Shown in pieces: positions 20,001-27,299 of a DNA stretch of 27,299 nt. Source of the stretch: Phallusia fumigata (taxonomy: Eukaryota > Chordata > Ascidiacea > Phlebobranchia > Ascidiidae); assembly GCA_008931825.1 (NCBI GenBank), contig QXVZ01021193.1, forward strand, positions 1-27,299. The letters run 5' to 3'. A program made the translations under genes and the position numbers. The notes below the pieces were generated by a model that was given only the letters and a program-made list of their open reading frames with translations, searched no databases and was not told the DNA's origin. Each line of letters starts with the position of its first letter. The first letter of the stretch is position 1.

Positions 20001-23000
20001 AAATCTTAATGTTAAAACATATTTGTACCTCAATATTATCAATAGCAATCATTTTTAGTGCATCATCAGTTATCACAAGGACAGGGGCTGAGGTTACATC
20101 ATCGTCAAATAATTTTTGGACCTCCTGCATTTCTATGCTCATCATACTTCCCTCAACTACACAGAGAAACAAAATGTAGTAAATAGCATGGTAAAAAATC
20201 TAATTACTAAAAATAGCCAAGTAGAACCACAAACAGAGTACTTAGTACCAAGCGTCGCCATTTTATGTGATGCAAAGTTCAAAACTTGCTAAACATTGCA
20301 TACTGATAGGTAGAAGTTCAAACAAAGTCTTGGTGTGACGCAAAATTCATCAAGCAATTTCTACCTAAATCAGCTAGTTTTGTAACACAAACATATCTCT
20401 CTAAAGCTTAAAACAGTTTGGTTTAAAGAAAAAAAATATTGTAATGTCATATATGATGATGTAAGTGTGATGTCACAATACCCCAAACATGCATAGCTAA
20501 ACACAACACTTAGTTCTTCGGCCAAACAAACTTGATTGGTATGTGGTTTTGAAAAAACATCTGTGGCCCCAAAAAAACTTCATATACTTCAAAGTGGCCA
20601 CAACACATAACAGGTTGGGTAGGCCTACTTTAGATCATGAAATGCAACAAAAAATTCCGCCGACCTCCAAGACAGTACACGCTAGCACATGTCAGGGCAG
20701 CCACCACTTTCTTCATGGTAGCTGCTGACTTCACGAAGACAGCTACTCCTCCACTGCGCTCAGAGTTTGTGGACTGAAGAAGATCGACCAAGCAGTGATA
20801 GCTCTTCTCCCTGTTCCAAATATGAATCTCTTGGTGCACCTGCACAGTTGAAAAAACAATACTTTTTTAGTTATTGTTTTTGCTTTATCCCTAACTCTAA
20901 CTACTTAGTTAGTTTAGGGACCCCCATTGGCTGGTTCCACCAACATGTCCCATACAATCTAGATTTCTTTATTCATTAAACGAGCCTGTTTTCCAACCAG
21001 TTTTACATGAAGGCATTAACCATGGTACCAAACAGCATCTCTCGCGCGTATGGTACTTGTTTTGCCCAGCCCTTGCACAAAAAAACCCAAATACAATACA
21101 GACACTTGTTGCTAGTAAGTAACCTGTCCAAACACTGCAGCTTCCAGTGGGTGGTTGATGTACAACAAGGGGTTTGACATGTAAGCATCCATAAACGATT
21201 TCACTCCGTTCGTCCATTGCACACCGAAACCAAAAATCTAAACCAAAATCACCAAGGCATATTTTAAACATAAAATGGTCACTAACAGCATCCAGCAAAT
21301 AAAATAAAACATATTTTTTAAGTTAGCTGAGTGCCACTGTCAGGTCAAAGTTTAAAAAAGAGATGGAGTTTAAACATCTGGCAAACAGTAGTATTGAAAT
21401 GAGTTTATTACGATTAGTGAAGGAAATCACAGCAACATGATTGCACTAAAATAATCACCAACATTGAGAGGCTATATAGAAAAAAAGTAAGAGGCACAAT
21501 TGGTGAATTAGGGTTGAACACTCTGCAGTTATGTCATTGTTCAACCACTAACATTTATTTGTGTCTTGTTTCTTTGTAATTGCACGATGAAAGTTTACCT
21601 TAGGTTTGTATCTCTGCTGGAGAGTCCGATCGGTATCACACAAGCTCTCAGACCACACACGCATTATTTCTCGGAGTTCTGTTGTGAATTCCTCAACCAG
21701 AATATGAATGTTGTCAAGCACAAGATATTCCAACCTTTAAATAAAAACCGTTTTTGCATCGCTCTTGGATCTATTCGGCACTAGGAGCATTTCAAACCTG
21801 TCCAGTGTAAGATATTTAGCTTTGCAGATCCTAATAAGAGAATGCGGAGAGGCAACAAGCACAGAACATCCTGCTACGAGTTCGACGGCTCGCTTGCTTT
21901 CCACAGCCGGTCCTCCACTTATCCCAATTACTCTGTGCGGTTGCTCTTCGGATTCGGAATAATGAAGAAGAGACTTGAAACAATCCGTAACATTCTGTGT
22001 AAAAACGTTATTATTTCACTAAATCTATGCAAGCAGATGGGCACTTCCTGTTTTCAAATATTCCGCATGCAAATATATGCGGAATAATTGTAATATTTCC
22101 ACTGTTGCAAAAGCATTCAAAAGCGAACATATACATGAAAACTGGTACTTTATAATGTTAAATGTTGAAACTTTAGGTATCAATACCTGTACATCTTTCC
22201 AAGAGGAGCACAAAACAATAATCCCAGGATTTCGATTGCAGGTCAAGGCTGGCTCCAATGGATTCCTGACATTCTCAGGTGCTGTTTTACGATGTTGGCA
22301 CAAAATCGAGACCAGAGGAGCAACATAAGCAAGGGTTTTGCCACCACCAGAGGGAGCAAGGGCTACAAGATCACGTTTTTCCATTATGGCTGGCCAAGCA
22401 TAGGCCTGGATTTGAGTTGGACCTCTAAATTTCAAACCCTACAAGAAGTTAAAGGATTACAAACATCCAGTTGCAAGTTTTCGAACTTTTTTGCAACTGA
22501 AGTGGACAATAAAGCAAAGAAGCAGGTTATTAAAAGTGGAGTCACTCATTTGTTAACAAGTTGTGCGGCAATATAGCGATGAATTTTTTTCAGTTTTACA
22601 AGAATAAGAATAAGGTTAAGTTTCAAATTATTTGTCAACCAAGCTTATTTATTACACAAGTTTTGGCAGTAAATTTGCCATTGCATCAAAAAAAACATAA
22701 AAACTCATATACTTGATGGTATCATTAATCAGCAAACTTTTTCTGCCCTTTGTATTGAAACTGAAATAGCATGCTAAGTGGGGATGTTCAAAGTAGAATA
22801 GCTGGCTATTCTAGAATAGTTGTTTCCAATCTAGAATATCGAATCCAAGTCTTATAGTAATTTTGGCAAAATGACACACAAAATTGTATGTAACAAAACA
22901 ACAACAAATGGCTGTTCCGCCCTGACGCCACCACAAATTTACTAAAACGAGTTGCACATCAACGGCGCATTTCAATTTTTTGCTGATGCTGCAGAAAATC

Positions 23001-26000
23001 GTTGCGATCGTCCCGTTATTTAGTTGCGCCCGTGTGTTGTTATTGTTCACTGTAACGTTAAACACGTGCGGCTTAACATTTGCCAAAAAGGAATCGAACA
23101 GCGTTGTATCGGCGCTGCTGCGTGTGTGAATGTCACTTGCATATACACAAAAGACTGACGAATTGCGCACGCTCGTATTTGATGAAATAATATCGGTTCC
23201 AATTACCCGATATAAACGGCAGATTTGGATTCGAATCCTTAGGATTCGATATTCTACTTTGAACATCCCTAATGCTAAGACATTACAATAAACACAGATG
23301 TTCAATTTAGTTAAATAGATCTTTTTTAAGTTTGTTCACAATCGCTTGATAGTTTGCCATTGGTAATTTTAATGCATAGAGTTACAAAATAAGGTATAAA
23401 ATAGGCCTGCGATAAACTTTTGACACCGAGGAAGACATTTTGTTTGCACATAGCTAATTAAAATGCCTATGAGAACTTTTGTCCAACAAGGCTCAACGTA
23501 ATTACACTGGTAGTATCTCCACATGAAAAACAGTAACTTGCCCACCTCAAACAGACTGGTGATAAATGATGGAAAAGGTGTTTTGCAGAAGAGTGGGTAT
23601 GGGTTGGGTGGCTTCATTCCCTTCACCAACATACTGCTGTGCTTGTTGGCAGAATTTGACACCGGTTGCTGTACAGTAAAGAATGACTCCTTTTTGCTGT
23701 GCAGTGCATTCACACTCCTTTGGGGAGACCTACAGTGGAAAAATATTCACCACTACATAGTTTAAGGGCAACTTAAAATTAAACATATTAATTGACATTA
23801 AAGTACTTGTAGAAATGTAAAATAAATAGTTTCAATAGAGCTNATGCGGAGAGGCAACAAGCACAGAACATCCTGCTACGAGTTCGACGGCTCGCTTGCT
23901 TTCCACAGCCGGTCCTCCACTTATCCCAATTACTCTGTGCGGTTGCTCTTCGGATTCGGAATAATGAAGAAGAGACTTGAAACAATCCGTAACATTCTGT
24001 GTAAAAACGTTATTATTTCACTAAATCTATGCAAGCAGATGGGCACTTCCTGTTTTCAAATATTCCGCATGCAAATATATGCGGAATAATTGTAATATTT
24101 CCACTGTTGCAAAAGCATTCAAAAGCGAACATATACATGAAAACTGGTACTTTATAATGTTAAATGTTGAAACTTTAGGTATCAATACCTGTACATCTTT
24201 CCAAGAGGAGCACAAAACAATAATCCCAGGATTTCGATTGCAGGTCAAGGCTGGCTCCAATGGATTCCTGACATTCTCAGGTGCTGTTTTACGATGTTGG
24301 CACAAAATCGAGACCAGAGGAGCAACATAAGCAAGGGTTTTGCCACCACCAGAGGGAGCAAGGGCTACAAGATCACGTTTTTCCATTATGGCTGGCCAAG
24401 CATAGGCCTGGATTTGAGTTGGACCTCTAAATTTCAAACCCTACAAGAAGTTAAAGGATTACAAACATCCAGTTGCAAGTTTTCGAACTTTTTTGCAACT
24501 GAAGTGGACAATAAAGCAAAGAAGCAGGTTATTAAAAGTGGAGTCACTCATTTGTTAACAAGTTGTGCGGCAATATAGCGATGAATTTTTTTCAGTTTTA
24601 CAAGAATAAGAATAAGGTTAAGTTTCAAATTATTTGTCAACCAAGCTTATTTATTACACAAGTTTTGGCAGTAAATTTGCCATTGCATCAAAAAAAACAT
24701 AAAAACTCATATACTTGATGGTATCATTAATCAGCAAACTTTTTCTGCCCTTTGTATTGAAACTGAAATAGCATGCTAAGTGGGGATGTTCAAAGTAGAA
24801 TAGCTGGCTATTCTAGAATAGTTGTTTCCAATCTAGAATATCGAATCCAAGTCTTATAGTAATTTTGGCAAAATGACACACAAAATTGTATGTAACAAAA
24901 CAACAACAAATGGCTGTTCCGCCCTGACGCCACCACAAATTTACTAAAACGAGTTGCACATCAACGGCGCATTTCAATTTTTTGCTGATGCTGCAGAAAA
25001 TCGTTGCGATCGTTATTTAGTTGCGCCTGTGTGTTGTTATTGTTCACTGTAACGTTAAACACGTGCAGCTTAACATTTGCCAAACAGGAATCGAACAGCG
25101 TTGTATCGGCGCTGCTGCGTGTGTGAATGTCACTTGCATATACACAAAAGACTGACGAATTGCGCACGCTCGTATTTGATGAAATAATATCGGTTCCAAT
25201 TACCCGATATAAACGGCAGATTTGGATTCGAATCCTTAGGATTCGATATTCTACTTTGAACATCCCTAATGCTAAGACATTACAATAAACACAGATGTTC
25301 AATTTAGTTAAATAGATCTTTTTTAAGTTTGTTCACAATCGCTTGATAGTTTGCCATTGGTAATTTTAATGCATAGAGTTACAAAATAAGGTATAAAATA
25401 GGCCTGCGATAAACTTTTGACACCGAGGAAGACATTTTGTTTGCACATAGCTAATTAAAATGCCTATGAGAACTTTTGTCCAACAAGGCTCAACGTAATT
25501 ACACTGGTAGTATCTCCACATGAAAAACAGTAACTTGCCCACCTCAAACAGACTGGTGATAAATGATGGAAAAGGTGTTTTGCAGAAGAGTGGGTATGGG
25601 TTGGGTGGCTTCATTCCCTTCACCAACATACTGCTGTGCTTGTTGGCAGAATTTGACACCGGTTGCTGTACAGTAAAGAATGACTCCTTTTTGCTGTGCA
25701 GTGCATTCACACTCCTTTGGGGAGACCTACAGTGGAAAAATATTCACCACTACATAGTTTAAGGGCAACTTAAAATTAAACATATTAATTGACATTAAAG
25801 TACTTGTAGAAATGTAAAATAAATAGTTTCAATAGAGCTATTTCCTTTTTTTGTAAACATTTGTTGCACATTTTTGCATTAAATGACAAACTGGTTGGAC
25901 TGCTTTATATCTGACCCATTTCGCTGTTTTTTGTCCTCGTTGATAACTGATGATCTGGAATAAAATAATATCTTGGTTTATTGTTTCACGAACATTTTCA

Positions 26001-27299
26001 TTTTTAATTCTTATCTCAAACAAATCGTTTGCAACAGTTATTCTTCCATAGTACAAAATTGAGCCAAAATTACACAACACAATGATTATAAAATTGTAAA
26101 CCAGGCTATCTCAAACCTTTGGGTTAGGACAAACTAATGTAACTATCAACAATCACTTTGTTATTGTTGGTGATATGTTTTATTACACACAAATATTGCC
26201 ACATCCCTAATGCACATAGGCATCAATTCCCAAAATTTCTAGGGTGGCAGGCATTATAAAAAGTCCATGTTGCCATCCCAGAAATTTCCTTGTGTGCTAT
26301 TTTCACCAATAATTAGCGATAACAGAAAGTATAATGACGCTACAAACCAACAGTCGTATGCTGTGTAATTTTATCATGTGTCAGACCGCTTAGATTTGAT
26401 CATTTTGCATTCCCACAGGGAAAAAAATGGTAAAAAATCGCACCTATGCTAATACACATGCCTAAATGTAAGCTGCACACCAACCTGTTGGCCTTTACAG
26501 AGGTTGTGTTATTAACTTGATTTTTGTCTTTAATGTCAAATGATGAGCTGGAAAGAAACATGAAGACATTTTGCATGAAAACTTAGAATCATATTAACTT
26601 TAAACAGCAAAGTGATAAATACCGATTTGTGTTGGTTAGCTTTTTGTTAATGTTGAGTAAGTTATCCACTTGTGCTACGGGAACAGGTTCTTTAACATGA
26701 TTCAACATATCCTTAGCTTCTTTCAGTAGTTTTTCCATTAAAAGAATATTTTCCCTTGCAGATTCTTTGTCATGTAACATCACATTACTCTGTGTACCGC
26801 TCTTGGTTAAGCCAGCTATTTTTTCCAGCTTGTTTTGCAACTCAACAGGAATTGCAGATGCAGCCATCTGAGTTACATTTTCAATATTTTTCTGTACCAC
26901 CTCATTGGAGTTTAGGTCCATCAACATTTCAGTGCGATCATATGTGCCATTCAGTTTGTTACGAGTTTTGTCATGAATTGAACCAAGACCTGGTGCCTCC
27001 CCAATTTCGTGAAGAAGTGAGTTCAGTTTTTCCCCACGGCCAAAACTATTTGACAACTTGATCTTCTCTGGGCTGAAATTGCTATCAGTATTGCTGTATT
27101 GGTGACTTACATGCGTCACTTGCTGCTGGACACCATCTTCTGGCCAAATATTGCTAGAGTGGTTTTTGCCACTTTCTGTAATAGCTGAAAGGCTTAGATC
27201 GAAAAGTGATTTGTCCTTGCAGGATTTTACACTGGGGTCCCCAAGTGCTGAGGAGCACAGGACATTTTGAACTCTTGGTTTTCTACAAGGTGAGCTGTG
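12800..27299 (-). CDS. TDRD12: Tudor domain-containing protein 12 (helicase-CCCH-Tudor), 5' end outside the window
   Basis: I join 25 exons on the minus strand: <27299-26623, 26547-26485, 25954-25916, 25726-25543, 24440-24189, 21994-21798, 21734-21599, 21237-21124, 20839-20665, 20156-20029, 19887-19784, 19699-19579, 19009-18866, 18566-18418, 18154-18034, 17703-17578, 17454-17356, 17089-16923, 16545-15156, 15031-14870, 14535-14360, 14009-13915, 13245-13187, 13119-13026 and 12867-12800. All phases agree and the sum is 5,040 nt (1,679 codons plus stop). Domain order in visible numbering: low-complexity and coiled-coil N-part (1-300), degenerate DEAD helicase (about 322-730), CCCH finger (742-761), Tudor domain (about 779-998), Ser/Thr-rich linker, then a helical C-terminal region. 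The block from helicase to Tudor matches vertebrate TDRD12 in order and in many words. In mouse and insects (Yb-type proteins) this family acts in piRNA biogenesis in germ-cell granules. The start and any N-terminal Tudor domain lie to the right of the window. Helicase exons are present twice because of the N at 23843. Confidence 0.85.
14360..15031 (-). CDS. TDRD12: TDRD12 exons 20-21: helical repeat-like C-terminal region
   Basis: The exons are 15031-14870 and 14535-14360. With the end of exon 19 they give a run of amphipathic helices (SLAAANVPLSDCLTLKQLV, NLIKVIKSLGKM, DLLQSVKDLVSHV, EQSIVVALEMLDNALEE) that resembles an armadillo/HEAT-like fold by eye. Exon 21 reaches an in-frame TAA at 14356-14358, but a strong donor (AA|GTAAGA) lies two bases before it in phase 2, and a phase-matching exon exists downstream. 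I therefore read the TAA as intronic. Retention of this intron would give a shorter C-terminus. Confidence 0.7.
15156..16545 (-). CDS. TDRD12: TDRD12 exon 19: long Ser/Thr-rich linker
   Basis: This 1,390-nt exon (463 codons) is by far the largest. Most of it is rich in Ser, Thr, Asn and acidic residues and looks disordered. The last 70 or so codons turn into an amphipathic helical sequence (LLHPLCVQLARSHDVAVRQQ and onward). The acceptor is tttttacag and the donor CTG|GTTAGT. If unspliced, translation would run 20 codons further and stop at 15090-15092. Confidence 0.8.
16923..18566 (-). CDS. TDRD12: TDRD12 exons 14-18: extended Tudor domain
   Basis: The exons are 18566-18418, 18154-18034, 17703-17578, 17454-17356 and 17089-16923. 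The first carries the flanking fold with ATLFYGHVV. Exon 16 holds the Tudor core as LRIHLVDTGQCCTATLDSLYVLP. Exons 17 and 18 continue with CGVKPIDNDTEW and VVLALGHTIWLKPV, which align with CRVKPADNEIEW and VILALGNTVWIDPM of vertebrate TDRD12. The usual aromatic-cage tyrosine in the VDYGN-type motif is replaced: the segment reads VDTGQ, as the vertebrate sequence is also divergent here. Binding of dimethyl-arginine by this domain is therefore uncertain. Confidence 0.85.
18837..18858 (+). repeat. (CAAA)n microsatellite next to a TDRD12 donor
   Basis: A run of aaac units lies 6-8 bases beyond the exon 13 donor (minus-strand GTGAAT). A related interrupted run occurs near 18280-18306. Length changes here could affect splicing, but that is speculation. 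Confidence 0.5.
18866..19009 (-). CDS. TDRD12: TDRD12 exon 13: CCCH zinc finger
   Basis: The 48-codon exon, phase 0 on both sides, encodes LCYNLKAYGRCRDAQSCCHRH, a C-x8-C-x5-C-x3-H zinc finger (Cys742, Cys751, Cys757, His761 in visible numbering). The matching segment of vertebrate TDRD12 ([20 protein letters not shown]) has the same spacing. This finger is expected to bind RNA or a partner protein. The donor is followed within a few bases by a (GTTT)n tract. Confidence 0.85.
19086..19193 (+). mobile_element. Short, decayed relative of the hAT-like MITE
   Basis: This 108-bp segment in the intron between TDRD12 exons 12 and 13 keeps the left part (agtagaatagctggctatt, tagttgttt) and the right part (cagatttggatt, ttaggattcaatatt, ctttgaac) of the element at 22779-23271, with most of the middle missing. 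The termini have diverged and I see no clear target-site duplication. Confidence 0.55.
19579..21994 (-). CDS. TDRD12: TDRD12 exons 6-12: remaining helicase core, motifs Ib to VI
   Basis: The exons are 21994-21798, 21734-21599, 21237-21124, 20839-20665, 20156-20029, 19887-19784 and 19699-19579. Motif Ib reads VASPHSLIRI. Motif II reads VLDNIH instead of DEAD, so the catalytic Glu is Asn479. Where SAT is expected the protein has IFGFGVQW, matching the vertebrate GVHW region. The second RecA-like domain has VFVKSAATMKKV and LVITDDALKMI (motif V-like). The Arg-finger motif VI is degenerate (YTFGLRLGFM). The end of exon 12, TEENVSEVIGVVKLLQRL, matches vertebrate TDRD12. ATP may bind, but normal helicase hydrolysis is doubtful. 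Confidence 0.85.
21400..21530 (+). repeat. Old interspersed repeat, copy 2
   Basis: The segment lies in the TDRD12 intron between exons 7 and 8 and aligns with 11859-11965 over much of its length, with substitutions and indels. No terminal repeats or coding capacity are visible, so its class is unknown. Confidence 0.4.
22187..23729 (-). pseudogene. TDRD12: Duplicate TDRD12 exons 4-5 (left-hand copy)
   Basis: Exons 23729-23546 and 22438-22187 encode the same residues as 25726-25543 and 24440-24189. They are intact, not decayed. I label them as duplicates because the gene model needs only one set and the 23843 N suggests assembly redundancy. If both sets were real and spliced, the helicase motif I segment would be repeated. 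Confidence 0.6.
22779..23271 (+). mobile_element. hAT-like MITE with 8-bp target duplication (left copy)
   Basis: A 493-bp element is bounded by near-perfect inverted repeats: the left end and the reverse complement of the right end share GGGATGTTCAAAGTAGAAT and differ at one of 22 positions. The 8-bp direct repeat ATGCTAAG flanks it at 22771-22778 and 23272-23279. An 8-bp target duplication and a YAGGGATG-type end fit the hAT superfamily. There is no coding capacity, so it is a non-autonomous element in the TDRD12 intron between exons 4 and 5. Confidence 0.8.
23844..23996 (-). pseudogene. TDRD12: Truncated duplicate of TDRD12 exon 6
   Basis: This is the first 153 nt of exon 6 (starting NVTDCFKSLL), cut by the N at 23843. 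The complete exon is at 21994-21798. The break coincides with a contig end, so the truncation is technical. Confidence 0.7.
24189..25954 (-). CDS. TDRD12: TDRD12 exons 3-5: linker and helicase motif Q/I (right-hand copy)
   Basis: The exons are 25954-25916, 25726-25543 and 24440-24189. Exon 5 carries the Q-motif-like FRGPTQIQAYAWPAI and an intact Walker A, APSGGGKT (349-356), followed by a motif Ia region IIVLCSSWKDVQ. Vertebrate TDRD12 has lost the Walker A glycines and lysine at this place, so this protein keeps a more ancestral nucleotide-binding loop. Identical exons occur at 23729-23546 and 22438-22187 in the left-hand copy. Only one set can be in the transcript. Confidence 0.8.
24781..25268 (+). 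mobile_element. hAT-like MITE, second assembled copy
   Basis: This is the same insertion as 22779-23271, with the same ATGCTAAG target duplication at 24773-24780 and 25269-25276. It lacks 5 bp and has a few substitutions (for example gcccgtgtg against gcctgtgtg). Presence in both copies at the same site shows that the insertion predates the divergence of the two haplotypes or contigs. Confidence 0.8.
26485..27299 (-). CDS. TDRD12: TDRD12 N-terminal visible exons: polar region with coiled coil
   Basis: The first visible exon (<27299-26623) stays open to the edge, so its true start is not seen. It is polar and Ser/Asn-rich. A heptad-like helical stretch, from LQNKLEKIAGL to about MEKLLKEAKDMLNHV, suggests a coiled coil. 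It ends with a GTATTT donor in phase 2. The next small exon (26547-26485) has a good acceptor (tttctttccag), and both its ends are phase 2, so skipping it would keep the frame. I found no recognised domain here. By comparison with vertebrate TDRD12 this is the linker between the N-terminal Tudor and the helicase. Confidence 0.65.

Larger units (their letters stand above)
21842..25839 (+). repeat. TDRD12: 2.0-kb direct duplication around the N at 23843 (21842-23842 and 23844-25839)
   Basis: The two copies are nearly identical: the differences I saw are a 5-bp indel near 23010 and a handful of substitutions within the MITE. The first copy ends exactly at the N and the second starts exactly after it, while the outer flanks are unique. 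This is what an unmerged overlap of two contigs or haplotypes gives. It doubles TDRD12 exons 4 and 5, part of exon 6 and an intronic MITE. Confidence 0.9.

Noticed and set aside
22811..23305. 164-codon minus-strand ORF
   Set aside because: It is the reading of the hAT-like MITE and is broken by the 5-bp indel in the second copy (24961-25302).
1..27299. CRISPR arrays, bacterial operons or prophage features
   Set aside because: The window is eukaryotic (GT-AG introns, AATAAA signals, metazoan genes), and the direct repeats are long N-bounded duplicates and microsatellites, not spaced short repeats.

Overview
Organism. The window looks like nuclear DNA of a tunicate, most likely an ascidian of the Ciona type. 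The reasons are AT-rich DNA, many short introns with GT-AG ends, a chordate-style TDRD12, splice acceptors lying only 15-25 nt before several start codons (as in spliced-leader trans-splicing, known in ascidians), and signs of strong heterozygosity. The species cannot be fixed from the sequence alone.

Layout. (1) About 0.8-6.9 kb, plus strand: a cluster of very small three-exon genes for secreted peptides. They share a signal-peptide exon (74 nt of coding sequence, phase 2 donor), but their mature parts are unrelated in sequence. Gene A gives 70 aa with three Cys, an acidic stretch and a KR site before a C-terminal octapeptide. Gene B gives 74 aa with a Gly/Phe-rich end finishing in GR. A second, partly broken copy of B, a decayed signal exon and a fourth signal exon follow. 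(2) 6.9-8.2 kb: no gene seen. (3) 8.2-10.3 kb, minus strand: a complete intronless gene for acylaminoacyl-peptidase (APEH). (4) 10.3-12.8 kb: intergenic, with an APEH-proximal region, a tRNA-like SINE candidate and old repeats. (5) 12.8-27.3 kb, minus strand: a multi-exon TDRD12 gene, whose protein carries a degenerate DEAD-box helicase, CCCH finger and Tudor domain and acts in the piRNA pathway in other animals. I could join 25 exons whose phases all agree (5,040 nt, 1,679 codons plus stop). The 5' end lies beyond the right edge.

Assembly. There are four single N bases, at 1245, 3459, 4433 and 23843. Each sits exactly between two direct copies of the flanking sequence (114 bp, about 1.8-2.0 kb, 226 bp and 2.0 kb). 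This is the pattern left when two overlapping contigs are joined with a placeholder instead of being merged. The doubled TDRD12 helicase exons and probably the doubled peptide gene B are therefore best read as false or allelic duplicates.

The genes show no common pathway. APEH is a cytosolic peptidase, TDRD12 a germline factor, and the peptide cluster an independent, fast-changing secreted family. The cluster is the most novel part of the window.
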